Source of the DNA: an uncultured Bacteriovoracaceae bacterium
GTDB lineage: Bacteria > Bdellovibrionota > Bacteriovoracia > Bacteriovoracales > Bacteriovoracaceae
DNA: 32,348 bases
Assembly: GCA_938017795.1 (NCBI GenBank)
Contig: CALIJZ010000019.1
Coordinates: forward strand, 1 to 32,348
Direction: 5' to 3'
The notes beneath the pieces are model-generated. The model saw only the letters and a program-made list of their open reading frames with translations. It made no database searches and was not told where the DNA came from. Below are positions 1-7,681 of this stretch, piece by piece. Made by a program: the position numbers and the translations under genes. How positions within the stretch are numbered: position 1 is the first letter of the stretch; every line of letters begins with the position of its first letter.

Positions 1-1919
1 CTCAAGCTGCAAAAGAAGCTCAAGCTGCAAAAGAAGCTCAGGCTGCAAAAGAAGCTCAAGCTGCAAAAGAAGCTCAAGCTGCAAAAGAAGCTCAGGCTGC
101 AAAAGAAGCTCAAGCTGCAAAAGAAGCTCAGGCTGCAAAAGAAGCTCAAGCTGCAAAAGAAGCTCAAGCTGCAAAAGAAGCTCAGGCTGCAAAAGAAGCT
201 CAGGCTCAAGAGCTTATAGATAAGTTAGCAAAACAAGAAAAACTATTAGAAGCTAAAGTAGCTGCACTGTTAGCTAAAGAAGCTGCTTTAAAAGAAAAAG
301 AAAATACACTAGTTACTACAAAGCATGAATCTAAAAGAAGAAATGCTACACAAGCTGTGGCAATACCAGAAGCACCTGTATTTGTTAAAACTGAAGAACT
401 TCCAGTAGCAAGAAGAACAACAAATATTGACGGACATAGTGTTTATATTGATGGTGAATCTTACAACTTAAACTTTAACGCTAACTTAGAAAAAAATCTT
501 GAAAATTCTCCAACAACCTCTACCAGGTTCATTAAAGAAAACTTTATAGATTATGATGATGCTGCTCCTCACCAGATATTTAAATCCGGAAAAGCTCAAT
601 CAAAAAATGATATTGTCGAAGTAATATTTACAACAAATGGAAATATTATCAGTTTTGATACGATTCCATTAAAAAACCTTGCTACTTTTGATAAATTCTT
701 GTCTCAAGACCTTTTAAGTTACTTAGATATTTCTGAAAAAACTCAGTTAGTTATTAAAAAGGGAAGTTCATTTACAGTAAATATCCCTAATGGTTTTAAA
801 TCAGTAGATGGAAAGACAACTTTAGATGCAAGATCAAAAGTTGTCCTCAATAAAGGGCCAAATCAAATTTTAATTGGTCTTGCTAAAGAAGTTGGAGAGC
901 TAGCCATAGTACCAAGTTCAATTCGAACGAGGCAAGCTGACTTGAAAACAGTTGGAACTGCAATTATAGCTTTTCTTCCATTTTTGTTATTATTACTTAT
1001 AAATACTCAAAAAATAGAGACTAAAAAAGAACAACAAGTAGTTATCTATAAAAAGAAAATCGAAAAGAAAAAGAAAGTTGTTAAGAAAAAAGAGATTCAA
1101 AAAGAAAAAGTTGTTAATAAGTCAGATGATACAAAAAATATTGATACTGCTCAAAAGAAAGTTGCTAAGAAAGTCAATGAAAAGAAATCAGATATTTCTA
1201 AGTCAAGTAACAAGAAAGTAGCTAAATCAAAATCTAAGACAACTAAAAAAACAACTCAAAGAAAAGTGAACTCAAATAAAGCTTCTATGAGTAAGAGAAG
1301 TTCTAAAGTTGCAGTATCTAAAACTCCAACGAGAAAAAAAGTAACTTTTGGAAGTAGTTTCAGTAAAAGTAAAGGTGCGTCTCAGTTCAAATCGAAGTCT
1401 TTTAGTTCAGGTACAGGTGCTAGTTCAGGTTTTGGAAAAAGTGCTGGATTAAATGTAGCAAGGAGTGGAAAACTTGCAACTGTTGGGGGCGGTCAATCAA
1501 TCAATGGACTTAATACTAGTAGTCAATTTGGAAGTGGTCGAGGATTTAAATCTAAAGGATTAGGAAAAAGTAATTTTAACTCAGCTTTTACAAGAACTCG
1601 AACTGTTGTTCTTGGATCTCTAGACCCGAAAATTATCGATAGAATCTTAAGAGAACACTTGCCGCAATTTAAATATTGTTATCAAAATGCACTTGATGCG
1701 AATCCAAATCTTAAAGGTTCAATTGATATGAAATTTGTAATTGGTGGAAGTGGTCAAGTTACAAAAACAAAGTCACGAGGTAAAGGTAATATCCCTAAAT
1801 CTAGCGTTAATTGTGTAAATGGAGTTCTAAGAGGTATCCAATTTCCATCACCAAAAGGTGGAGGAATTGTAGATGTTACTAAGCCTCTAAACTTTAGCTC
1901 ATCAAATTCATCTATTTAA
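1..1919 (+). CDS. AgmX/PglI-type TonB-like transducer, 5' end outside the window
   Basis: The reading frame is open from base 3 to the TAA at 1917-1919, giving 638 codons, so the gene starts upstream of the window; the GTG at 357 is internal. In order it encodes eleven QAAKEA repeats, a charged helical stretch, about 200 residues of mixed cytoplasmic sequence, one transmembrane helix (bases about 955-1005), a very lysine-rich linker (about 1010-1340), a Gly/Ser-rich linker, and a C-terminal domain (about 1610-1900). That last domain has the pattern of AgmX/PglI C-terminal domains: a FKYCY motif, a G-S-I-D-M-K-F strand, a second cysteine (VNCV), and FPSPKGGG. The family is TonB-like and is linked in myxobacteria to gliding and envelope energy transduction. 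The long linkers would span the periplasm. The partner ExbB/ExbD-like genes are not in the window. The domain call is firm; the function is inferred. Confidence 0.85.
   Translation, partial: QAAKEAQAAKEAQAAKEAQAAKEAQAAKEAQAAKEAQAAKEAQAAKEAQAAKEAQAAKEAQAAKEAQAQELIDKLAKQEKLLEAKVAALLAKEAALKEKENTLVTTKHESKRRNATQAVAIPEAPVFVKTEELPVARRTTNIDGHSVYIDGESYNLNFNANLEKNLENSPTTSTRFIKENFIDYDDAAPHQIFKSGKAQSKNDIVEVIFTTNGNIISFDTIPLKNLATFDKFLSQDLLSYLDISEKTQLVIKKGSSFTVNIPNGFKSVDGKTTLDARSKVVLNKGPNQILIGLAKEVGELAIVPSSIRTRQADLKTVGTAIIAFLPFLLLLLINTQKIETKKEQQVVIYKKKIEKKKKVVKKKEIQKEKVVNKSDDTKNIDTAQKKVAKKVNEKKSDISKSSNKKVAKSKSKTTKKTTQRKVNSNKASMSKRSSKVAVSKTPTRKKVTFGSSFSKSKGASQFKSKSFSSGTGASSGFGKSAGLNVARSGKLATVGGGQSINGLNTSSQFGSGRGFKSKGLGKSNFNSAFTRTRTVVLGSLDPKIIDRILREHLPQFKYCYQNALDANPNLKGSIDMKFVIGGSGQVTKTKSRGKGNIPKSSVNCVNGVLRGIQFPSPKGGGIVDVTKPLNFSSSNSSI
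3..206 (+). repeat. 18-bp coding tandem repeat (QAAKEA), 11 full copies
   Basis: Units start at 3, 21, 39, 57, 75, 93, 111, 129, 147, 165 and 183, each reading CAR-GCT-GCA-AAA-GAA-GCT. They are identical except for the third base of the glutamine codon, which runs A,A,G,A,A,G,A,G,A,A,G. A partial unit (CAGGCT) follows at 201-206. The array continues past the left edge, so the copy number is a minimum. It encodes a lysine- and glutamate-bearing, alanine-rich helix at the head of the AgmX-like protein. Near-perfect identity, including synonymous positions, indicates recent expansion. Confidence 0.95.
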
Positions 1920-1922
1920 AAA

Positions 1923-2180
1923 ATGGATGAATTTCTAGATCTACAAAAATTAGCTAATGAATTAGACTCTCAAGATAAAATTATTGAATCTATAAGTGAG
2001 ACATTAAAACATGTTCTTGAGAACAATCCAGCAAGTTTTGTTAATTTTTTGTATAGATTTGATCTCGCAGAAGAGCTAATTGCTCCCTTTTTAGCCCCTC
2101 CCGTTAATTATCAAGAAATAGCTAAGCTGGTATGGCAAAGACAAGTAAAAAAAATGAATAATTGGTCAAATAACCAATAA
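1923..2180 (+). CDS. Small acidic/helical protein, unknown function
   Basis: This is an 85-residue frame whose ATG lies 3 bases after the stop of the AgmX-like gene, so the two are probably co-transcribed and translationally coupled. The product has no signal peptide or membrane segment and looks helical. The N-terminal half is acidic (MDEFLDLQKLANELDSQ) and a basic stretch lies near the C-terminus (VWQRQVKKMN). I recognise no family. Its position suggests a cytoplasmic partner of the AgmX-like protein, but that is inference only. The tight spacing and absence of any competing frame support a real gene. Confidence 0.7.
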   Translation: MDEFLDLQKLANELDSQDKIIESISETLKHVLENNPASFVNFLYRFDLAEELIAPFLAPPVNYQEIAKLVWQRQVKKMNNWSNNQ

Positions 2181-2240
2181 ACTATGAAATTTATATAGAG
2201 TAAGTAATTACCAAGAAAGATATTGGTAAAATATCTTGCT

Positions 2241-3248
2241 ATGATCAAATTCATTTTTTCTATATTTATTCTTAACTCTATAACCTATGCAAAAGTTCAG
2301 GAGCTCAATCTACCGGTTTCTCTCGTTTGCAAAAAGACTGATCAGGCCTGTATCAACCAATATTTAACATCAGGACCAATTGAAATGAGTTTTGATGATC
2401 CAACCGACCCACCAGATAAAGAAAAGTTAAAAATAAGACTATATTTTGGCCCAGTTCGACACTTTTATCAAAATACTGACCTAAGAATAAAACTAGATAA
2501 TGGAACAGATTTCACTATCCATGATACGCCAATCAAAGAAAGAACGAGTATGGAGTATTACAAAGTATGGAATGCAAAAAATTTTGGCAGAGTTTTCCAA
2601 TTTATAGATGAACCAACAAATACTTTTGTTTTAACGGCTCAAAAAAATAAAAATGAATATATTCTTACTTATGTCCATCCGAAATACTTAATCAGTTGGG
2701 CATGGGATGAACCAGGAGTAGGGGAGCACCACAATCCTTTAGTGAGAATTTCTGGTACACATCAAGGACAAGAAGTTGATGACTATACGAACTTAGCAAC
2801 TGGAAACAGTGAAAATAGAAACTTACCGATTTTTCCTGAATTTAGAAATACCTATCGACATATTCAGTTAATGGTAGGTTATGGAAGAGTATTTAATATT
2901 CTAGAATCTAATAAAGGCAATAAGATAAATTTAAACTATACTCCCAATATTTCAGTAGGGGTTCATGTAGGAAAATCATTTGTATCATATGCACCTTTTG
3001 AAAATGATCAACAGACTTGGTATTCGGGTTTTGATTCAAAAAATACAATTCAGGGGCATAGCCTAACTCTAGGGAATAAGATCAAATTGTCAGGACCTAA
3101 AGATAAGTTTGGCATTTTTGTGGAACATAAATATAACTACTCAAAAAAGAAGTATTCGATTCTAGATAGAGGAACTGCCGAACATTTTTTAAATTATAAC
3201 AGCTTGTCGATAGGTCTACATATTAGACTTCATAAAGGAAAAAAATGA
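2241..3248 (+). CDS. Secreted/outer-membrane protein, paralogue A of a tandem pair
   Basis: The product has 335 residues from the ATG at 2241, with a clear signal peptide (MIKFIFSIFILNSITYA). A TTG at 2223 lies just after a weak purine run (2213-2220) and would add six residues, so the start is uncertain. Short motifs are shared with the next protein: DDPTDP, then a strand ending YFG, then FTIHD followed by a charged ER/DR pair. The C-terminal 130 residues consist of alternating-polarity strands (for example VGVHVGKSFVSYAPF and LSIGLHIRLH), as expected of an outer-membrane beta-barrel or surface beta domain. I do not recognise a named family. The stop overlaps the next start by 4 bases (ATGA), so the pair is coupled. 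Confidence 0.75.
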   Translation: MIKFIFSIFILNSITYAKVQELNLPVSLVCKKTDQACINQYLTSGPIEMSFDDPTDPPDKEKLKIRLYFGPVRHFYQNTDLRIKLDNGTDFTIHDTPIKERTSMEYYKVWNAKNFGRVFQFIDEPTNTFVLTAQKNKNEYILTYVHPKYLISWAWDEPGVGEHHNPLVRISGTHQGQEVDDYTNLATGNSENRNLPIFPEFRNTYRHIQLMVGYGRVFNILESNKGNKINLNYTPNISVGVHVGKSFVSYAPFENDQQTWYSGFDSKNTIQGHSLTLGNKIKLSGPKDKFGIFVEHKYNYSKKKYSILDRGTAEHFLNYNSLSIGLHIRLHKGKK

Positions 3249-4228
3249 GATTTATTTTAATTTTAATACTTAGTTCATTGGCCTTTTCAAAGACGAATTA
3301 TACAGGTCCAAAAAAAGATATACTTAAAGATTATATTGAAAAGGCGACTGAAGAATTAGCCTATAATAGAGGTGTAGATGTAGAACAGTTAAGAGTTCAA
3401 TCGGTAGATATTATTGAAGATCCAACAGATCCAATAAAGAATAAATGGAGAATACATATAATTTGGGGCTATAATCGGGCCTGGCATGCAAACTCAACTG
3501 CCGTGTGGAAAACATCAGGTGGTACATTTACAATTCATGATGCTCAAGCAAAAGATAGACCGACACCTTTGAGTTGGTTATATATTGATCCAACAAAGTT
3601 TAGTATTCCTCAATATAATTTCAGGGCCGGTATGGAAAAAGATACTAAAATTGGTTCTATGGGATTTGAAATTGGAACTGATCATATGAAGTGGGTCTTT
3701 GATAATTCAAAAAATTATAAGATCAGCGGTGATTATACACGTCCACTTGAGCTAAATCCAAACAGTGGTCTGACTCAGGTTGATTTTGATCGAATCAAAG
3801 AAACGGGAGACGCATCACCTCTTAATTTTGAGTATTCAGACGGTCATAATTATGTTCATTTAAGTGCATTTTATAATGTTACTGCCTTTAAAACCAATGA
3901 TAAGAAGTTTCAAGCTATGATTGGAGCTGAGACTGGTTTAGGTGCATATGTACCTAAGCCACATGTCAGAATACTTAATAATCACAACTGGTACGAAGGT
4001 GAAAATGGTAAATTTCAACTTGCAGGATATGGTTTTCACATTGGTGCTAAAGCTAGGTTCACATTTTTTGAAAAATTTTTCATTGAATCATCATTACGTG
4101 GAATTGGTATAAAGAGTAAAGCAACAATTTATTCGCCTCAACCAATTGTAATTGAACAAGAACTTATGAAATCTGTCCAAATATATGCTGGGGTTGGATT
4201 TATAGTTAAGAATTTTAATAAAAACTAA
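3245..4228 (+). CDS. Secreted/outer-membrane protein, paralogue B of a tandem pair
   Basis: This 327-residue protein starts with a short signal peptide (MRFILILILSSLAFSK). It aligns by eye with the preceding gene through EDPTDP, the strand RIHIIWGYNRAW, FTIHDAQAKDRP, and similarly placed C-terminal strands ending in VQIYAGVGFIVK, which resembles a barrel closing strand. Identity between the two is low outside these motifs, so the duplication is old or the genes diverged functionally. The start overlaps the upstream stop as ATGA, and the gene ends 10 bases before a long hairpin. An outer-membrane location is inferred from composition. The function is unknown. Confidence 0.75.
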   Translation: MRFILILILSSLAFSKTNYTGPKKDILKDYIEKATEELAYNRGVDVEQLRVQSVDIIEDPTDPIKNKWRIHIIWGYNRAWHANSTAVWKTSGGTFTIHDAQAKDRPTPLSWLYIDPTKFSIPQYNFRAGMEKDTKIGSMGFEIGTDHMKWVFDNSKNYKISGDYTRPLELNPNSGLTQVDFDRIKETGDASPLNFEYSDGHNYVHLSAFYNVTAFKTNDKKFQAMIGAETGLGAYVPKPHVRILNNHNWYEGENGKFQLAGYGFHIGAKARFTFFEKFFIESSLRGIGIKSKATIYSPQPIVIEQELMKSVQIYAGVGFIVKNFNKN

Positions 4229-4237
4229 TCAAAAAGA

Positions 4238-4290
4238 CCTTTAAAAGTTCTACCCTATAATGACAATTATGGGGTAGAACGCTTTAAAGG
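4238..4290. terminator. Long stem-loop between convergent genes, probable terminator
   Basis: CCTTTAAA (4238-4245) pairs with TTTAAAGG (4283-4290). After a small internal loop, 4247-4261 pairs with 4266-4280 around the tetraloop GACA. That is 8 plus 15 base pairs with one G-U wobble on the plus-strand RNA. On the minus strand the stem is followed by TCTTTTTGATT, a classic intrinsic terminator for the gene ending at 4298. On the plus strand no U-run follows, so termination there would be weaker or the stem would protect the mRNA 3' end. Confidence 0.75.
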
Positions 4291-4297
4291 GCAGTTA

Positions 4298-5002
4298 TTA
4301 CTCGATTTCATCCATGGCGATATTTCTAACTTTTGATACTGCACTCTTAATAGTAACTCCATCCTTGGTTGCTACTAATTTATAATCAATAAAGGCCGTT
4401 TTTATTCCGGCTAGAACAGAGTTTTTAATACTTAGTCCAAGGTATCCACTTTTAACACTAGAGGTTGCATTACCACTAAATCGAATTGAACCAGATCCAC
4501 TGATGACTTCTAAGCTATAATCATAAGTATCGCTCATCTCAAGCTCAGATAAAATATGTATTTTTATAAAGGTCGTATCACCTGATTCAAGCGTTAAATC
4601 CATGCCATCATTTAGATCTTTTTTAAAATCAATCATTGTAAGGACTCTATCTTCTAGGTCTAATTCATCTTCAGGCGGTGAAGGTTGTGTAGTCGGCGGT
4701 GAAGCAGTTGATACTTCTTGTGCCCTATAAAATTCAACCGAGTCTTCAGAAATATCTAATGAAATACTATAACTTAATCCATTATGAAAAATTTCCTCTG
4801 GTCCATAATTACACTCTACTGAATCACACGTTAGATCTAGGCACACTACCCTATCATCTTTCAAAGTAAGCTCAGTAAAATTATCACCTGCTAATGCTTG
4901 GCAAGTGATCTCTGTTGTTCCAATGGCCGTCTCAGTTGTTTTTTTTGAATTTCCACATCCGACGTTCAATAGAACAAGTGATAAAATTAGAAAAGTCCTC
5001 AT
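4298..5002 (-). CDS. Putative lipoprotein, unknown function
   Basis: The 234-residue product has a lipoprotein-type leader, MRTFLILSLVLLNVGC. The predicted lipidated cysteine is residue 16, and the -3 position is Asn rather than the usual Leu, a slightly weak lipobox. A small cysteine-containing region (residues about 34-66) is followed by a Pro/Ser/Thr linker (SPPTTQPSPP) and a C-terminal beta-rich domain of about 120 residues resembling an Ig-like fold (EVISGSGSIRFSGNATSS). The start is well supported by AAGGAG six to seven bases upstream of the ATG. I recognise no named family. It is probably exposed in the periplasm or at the outer membrane. Confidence 0.75.
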   Translation of the reverse strand: MRTFLILSLVLLNVGCGNSKKTTETAIGTTEITCQALAGDNFTELTLKDDRVVCLDLTCDSVECNYGPEEIFHNGLSYSISLDISEDSVEFYRAQEVSTASPPTTQPSPPEDELDLEDRVLTMIDFKKDLNDGMDLTLESGDTTFIKIHILSELEMSDTYDYSLEVISGSGSIRFSGNATSSVKSGYLGLSIKNSVLAGIKTAFIDYKLVATKDGVTIKSAVSKVRNIAMDEIE

Positions 5003-5240
5003 TCATACTCCTTGTTGCTGAATAATAAACCCCTAATTTATTCCCTTTTTAATATTATAGTATTATTTTATAAAATCTTTAGAGCTATTTAATAAATCTA
5101 AGCGTATTCAGATACTTAGCTAACTTAAAAAGTCATTTAGTTGCAAACAAAAGTTTGCAAATCGCATCAAGTTATATTTTCGGGATGGTTTATGTCACAA
5201 CTAAAGTTGCCTTATACACTAGATCTGAGGATATATTAAA
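5003..5240. other. Intergenic region with minus-strand promoter and a perfect small hairpin
   Basis: This 238-base spacer separates two minus-strand genes. It holds a TATAAT box read on the minus strand (5059 to 5054), placed to transcribe the lipoprotein gene starting at 5002, and the perfect inverted repeat TTGCAAAC-AAAA-GTTTGCAA at 5141-5160. That repeat has no U-run on either side, so it could be an operator or a processed 3' end. No gene is convincingly supported here. Confidence 0.5.
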
Positions 5241-5648
5241 TTATTTACAGCTTGTTCGACCGCTCATAAAAAATTTACAAATATAAAAATCTTCAATTTC
5301 TCTATGATCTGCGATGAGTAAAACTTTAATTTTCTTATTAGAAGTTACTGTCCTAGAGAAATAGCCTGAACCACTATCAGAACATTTCTTTTCTTCTTCA
5401 ACATTGAGAGTATTTATATCTATAATTGAGACTTTTACTGATTGCCCACCACTGATATATCTAGATAAAGGGTAAAGTGTAGATGAGACTTCATCTCCCG
5501 TGTTGGAGTCAAACTCTTTAATTTCAACACCATTTTTACTATGTCCATTATGATATTTAACTGTTCCATCAAAGTTTGAACAAGTAGTTTGGTAGTATGA
5601 AGCCAGTGCTCCTGTCGTCACTAATAATCCTAAAACAATCAATTTCAT
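5241..5648 (-). CDS. Small secreted protein, unknown function
   Basis: The product has 135 residues. I chose the ATG at 5648 because AGGAG lies at the right distance upstream and because it begins a clean signal peptide (MKLIVLGLLVTTGALA); the longer upstream frame has no such support. The mature part is beta-rich with four cysteines (TTCSN, KKCSD, YICKF, TSCK), suggesting two disulfides in the periplasm or outside the cell. I recognise no family. It is transcribed divergently from lemA across a 76-base spacer. Confidence 0.75.
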   Translation of the reverse strand: MKLIVLGLLVTTGALASYYQTTCSNFDGTVKYHNGHSKNGVEIKEFDSNTGDEVSSTLYPLSRYISGGQSVKVSIIDINTLNVEEEKKCSDSGSGYFSRTVTSNKKIKVLLIADHREIEDFYICKFFMSGRTSCK

Positions 5649-5667
5649 TGTATCTCCTAGATATTCC

Positions 5668-5696
5668 TTAACTAGCACAATATTACCTAGTATTAT
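5668..5696 (+). promoter_or_regulatory. Predicted sigma70-type promoter of the lemA operon
   Basis: A -35 box TTAACT (5668-5673), a 17-base spacer and a -10 box TATTAT (5691-5696) give a start site near 5703 and a leader of about 22 bases that carries AGGAGAT before the lemA ATG at 5725. The boxes match consensus at 4/6 and 5/6. Confidence 0.55.
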
Positions 5697-5707
5697 GAGA
5701 AAAACAA
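5680..5707 (-). promoter_or_regulatory. Predicted divergent promoter of the small secreted protein gene
   Basis: On the minus strand TTGTTT (5707-5702), a 16-base spacer and TAATAT (5685-5680) point toward the gene starting at 5648. It overlaps the lemA promoter on the other strand, so the two promoters may compete for polymerase. Confidence 0.4.
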
Positions 5708-5724
5708 ATTTTTCAGGAGATAAA

Positions 5725-6297
5725 ATGAGAATTTTAATGATTTTATTATTAAGCGGGTCGCTAGTTTCGTGTGGTTTCCAATCTATTCCTAGCACTAAAA
5801 ATGACGTTGAGGCAGGTTGGGCAGAAGTTCAAAATCAATACCAAAGAAGAGCTGACTTAATTGGTAATCTTGTTGAAACAGTAAAAGGTTATGCTAAGCA
5901 TGAAAAAGAAACCTTGGAAGGAGTAATTAACGCTAGAGCTCAAGCAACTAAAACAACTCTTAAAGTAGATCAACTAACACCAGAAACTTTAAAACAATAT
6001 GAGCAGGCCCAACAAGGTCTAACTGGTGCACTCTCTAAATTAATGATGGTAAGTGAAAGATATCCTGATCTTAAAGCAAATCAAAACTTTAGAGATCTTC
6101 AAGCTCAACTTGAAGGAACTGAAAATAGGATTGCAGTTGCAAGACAAAGGCATATTGAAATTGTAAATGTATTTAACAAACTCGTAACTGTTCCAATGAC
6201 TTCATGGACAAACTCTTTGATATATAAATTTTCAAAAGTTCCACAATTTCAAACTGACAAGAAAAATGAAGAGGCTCCGAAAGTTAATTTTGAATAA
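5725..6297 (+). CDS. lemA: LemA family lipoprotein
   Basis: The 190-residue product shows the LemA signature in the first half of the mature chain: a membrane-proximal NQYQRRADLIGNLVETVKGY block followed by AKHEKETLEGVINARA, and later SERYPDLKANQNF and the RHIEIVNVFN helix. The leader MRILMILLLSGSLVSC ends in a lipobox (LVSC), so the protein is probably lipid-anchored, whereas many LemA proteins have an N-terminal membrane helix. The ATG at 5725 has AGGAGAT at good spacing; an upstream in-frame ATG at 5695 lies inside the predicted promoter and is rejected. LemA proteins are long helical bundles of unclear function, and the pairing with TPM genes seen here is widespread. Confidence 0.93.
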   Translation: MRILMILLLSGSLVSCGFQSIPSTKNDVEAGWAEVQNQYQRRADLIGNLVETVKGYAKHEKETLEGVINARAQATKTTLKVDQLTPETLKQYEQAQQGLTGALSKLMMVSERYPDLKANQNFRDLQAQLEGTENRIAVARQRHIEIVNVFNKLVTVPMTSWTNSLIYKFSKVPQFQTDKKNEEAPKVNFE

Positions 6298-6304
6298 TAA
6301 TTGA

Positions 6305-7090
6305 ATGAGACTAATTCTACTTTTTTTTATTGCCATAAATACAGCTGCCCTTGAAGTTCCTGTACTAACTTCTCCTATAGAAGATAAGGCCAATTTACTT
6401 GATACTTGTGAGAAGGAATCATTAGCTGGTTTATTGAACGATCTTTATAAAAAAAATGGAATCCAGCTTCAATTACTAACAATACCTAGTCTCGAAGGTG
6501 AAGTTATAGAGAGTTATTCCATCAAAGTTACTGATGCATGGAAACTTGGTAGTAAAAAAGAAGATAAAGGTCTCTTATTCTTAATAGCTAAAAATGATAG
6601 AAAAATGCGCATTGAAGTTGGTCAAGGCCTAGAAGGTGAAATCACTGATCTGTATTCTAAAAGAATAATCGATCAAGTAGGTGCATATTTTAAAAGGGCA
6701 AACTTCCACGGCGGGATTAGATACGCATTCAATAAAATTATTTCACTAGCCGCTCCCAACTTTTCAACAACTGGTAATTTCACAAACTCTCAAGCATGTG
6801 CTGGTTTTAAGCCAAGAGGAATAGTTTCTGGAGGATCATCTAATTTAAATGGTGATGATTGGTTACCTCTTATAATCTTTTTTATAATCTTTTTATTCCT
6901 ACTAATTCAGAGCATTAGATCTCGTAGACATAGATCGGCTAATCTCAACGGCAGACGAAGAAACCCTTGGGACAGAGGTCATTTAGGTGGAGGTTTTGGC
7001 GGGTTTGGTGGAAGCCGGGGTGGTTTCGGTGGAGGTTGGTCTGGCGGCGGAGGAGGATTCTCTGGCGGTGGTGCAAGTGGAGGATGGTAA
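6305..7090 (+). CDS. TPM-domain membrane protein with Gly-rich tail (YgcG-like)
   Basis: The 261-residue product has a signal peptide (MRLILLFFIAINTAA) and an extracytoplasmic TPM domain at residues about 20-150. The domain starts with the usual VTDKANLL-like sequence (here IEDKANLLDTCEKESL) and contains the DKGLLFLIAKNDRKMRIEVGQGLEG core. One transmembrane helix (about 187-203) follows, then a basic stretch and a tail made almost wholly of Gly, Phe, Ser and Trp ending SGGGASGGW. This architecture is typical of YgcG-type proteins encoded beside lemA. It starts 7 bases after lemA with no clear ribosome site, suggesting coupling, and its stop shares one base with the next ATG (TAATG). Confidence 0.9.
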   Translation: MRLILLFFIAINTAALEVPVLTSPIEDKANLLDTCEKESLAGLLNDLYKKNGIQLQLLTIPSLEGEVIESYSIKVTDAWKLGSKKEDKGLLFLIAKNDRKMRIEVGQGLEGEITDLYSKRIIDQVGAYFKRANFHGGIRYAFNKIISLAAPNFSTTGNFTNSQACAGFKPRGIVSGGSSNLNGDDWLPLIIFFIIFLFLLIQSIRSRRHRSANLNGRRRNPWDRGHLGGGFGGFGGSRGGFGGGWSGGGGGFSGGGASGGW

Positions 7091-7677
7091 TGATTAATAA
7101 AGATAAAATAAAGTCAATAGTAAAAGAGATCGAAAAATCAACTACGGCTGAAATTGTGCCTTCCATTTTGGATTATTCAGATAATTATCCAGCTTCTTAT
7201 TATAGAGCAGGTTTATTTTTCGCTTCATTAGGATTTATCATTTCATGGTTTTTTTTTCGACCTTGGATTTTTTACTTTTTTCTAATTGGATATCTAATAG
7301 GGATTTTACTTTGCTTTATTCCTTTTATTAAAAGATTATTCATCTTCTCTCCTGAATTAGAAGAAGAAACCTTACAAAAAGGTTATGAAATCTTTTTAGA
7401 ACATAAAATACATCAAACATCTCACAGATCTGGAGTATTAGTAATGTTAAGCCTTTTTGAAAAAAGAGCAATCATTCTAGCAGATAAAAAGATCAATGAT
7501 TTAGTTGATGATCATACGTGGGTTAAGATTATAGATAATTTGATTCAAAATATTAAGACTCAAAATATTCAGGAAGCTTTTGAAATCTCTTTGAGATCAT
7601 GCGGGGAGATTTTATCAAAAAACCTACCCGGTAATGATAAAGATAAAAATGAGCTTGATAATAATCTTATTTCGTAA
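7090..7677 (+). CDS. Second TPM-domain membrane protein
   Basis: The product has 195 residues from the ATG at 7090, which overlaps the previous stop by one base and has GGAGG six bases upstream; the longer upstream frame is only a readthrough of the glycine-tail region. TPM-like sequence at the N-terminus (INKDKIKSIVKEIEKSTTAEIVP) is interrupted by two transmembrane helices (about residues 40-77) and resumes with SHRSGVLVMLSLFEKRAIILADKKIND. This is the usual form of the second TPM protein in lemA operons. The function is unknown; association with the LemA/TPM membrane complex is inferred from linkage. It converges with the next gene, with only 4 bases between the stop codons. Confidence 0.88.
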   Translation: MINKDKIKSIVKEIEKSTTAEIVPSILDYSDNYPASYYRAGLFFASLGFIISWFFFRPWIFYFFLIGYLIGILLCFIPFIKRLFIFSPELEEETLQKGYEIFLEHKIHQTSHRSGVLVMLSLFEKRAIILADKKINDLVDDHTWVKIIDNLIQNIKTQNIQEAFEISLRSCGEILSKNLPGNDKDKNELDNNLIS

Positions 7678-7681
7678 TGTT

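Noticed and set aside
1..206. Regular short repeats resembling a CRISPR array
   Set aside because: The 18-base units are directly contiguous without spacers and are translated in frame as part of a long protein.
357..359. GTG at 357 as the start of the AgmX-like gene
   Set aside because: The frame is open to the left edge and codes for a matching helical sequence with no ribosome site at 357.
5098..5286. Open plus-strand stretch with an ATG at 5185, about 30 codons
   Set aside because: No ribosome site, no recognisable domain, and it runs antisense into the end of a better-supported gene. A gene remnant cannot be excluded.
6945..7166. Minus-strand frame opposite the Gly-rich tail
   Set aside because: It is an antisense by-product of the repetitive glycine codons; its His-rich product has no family features.
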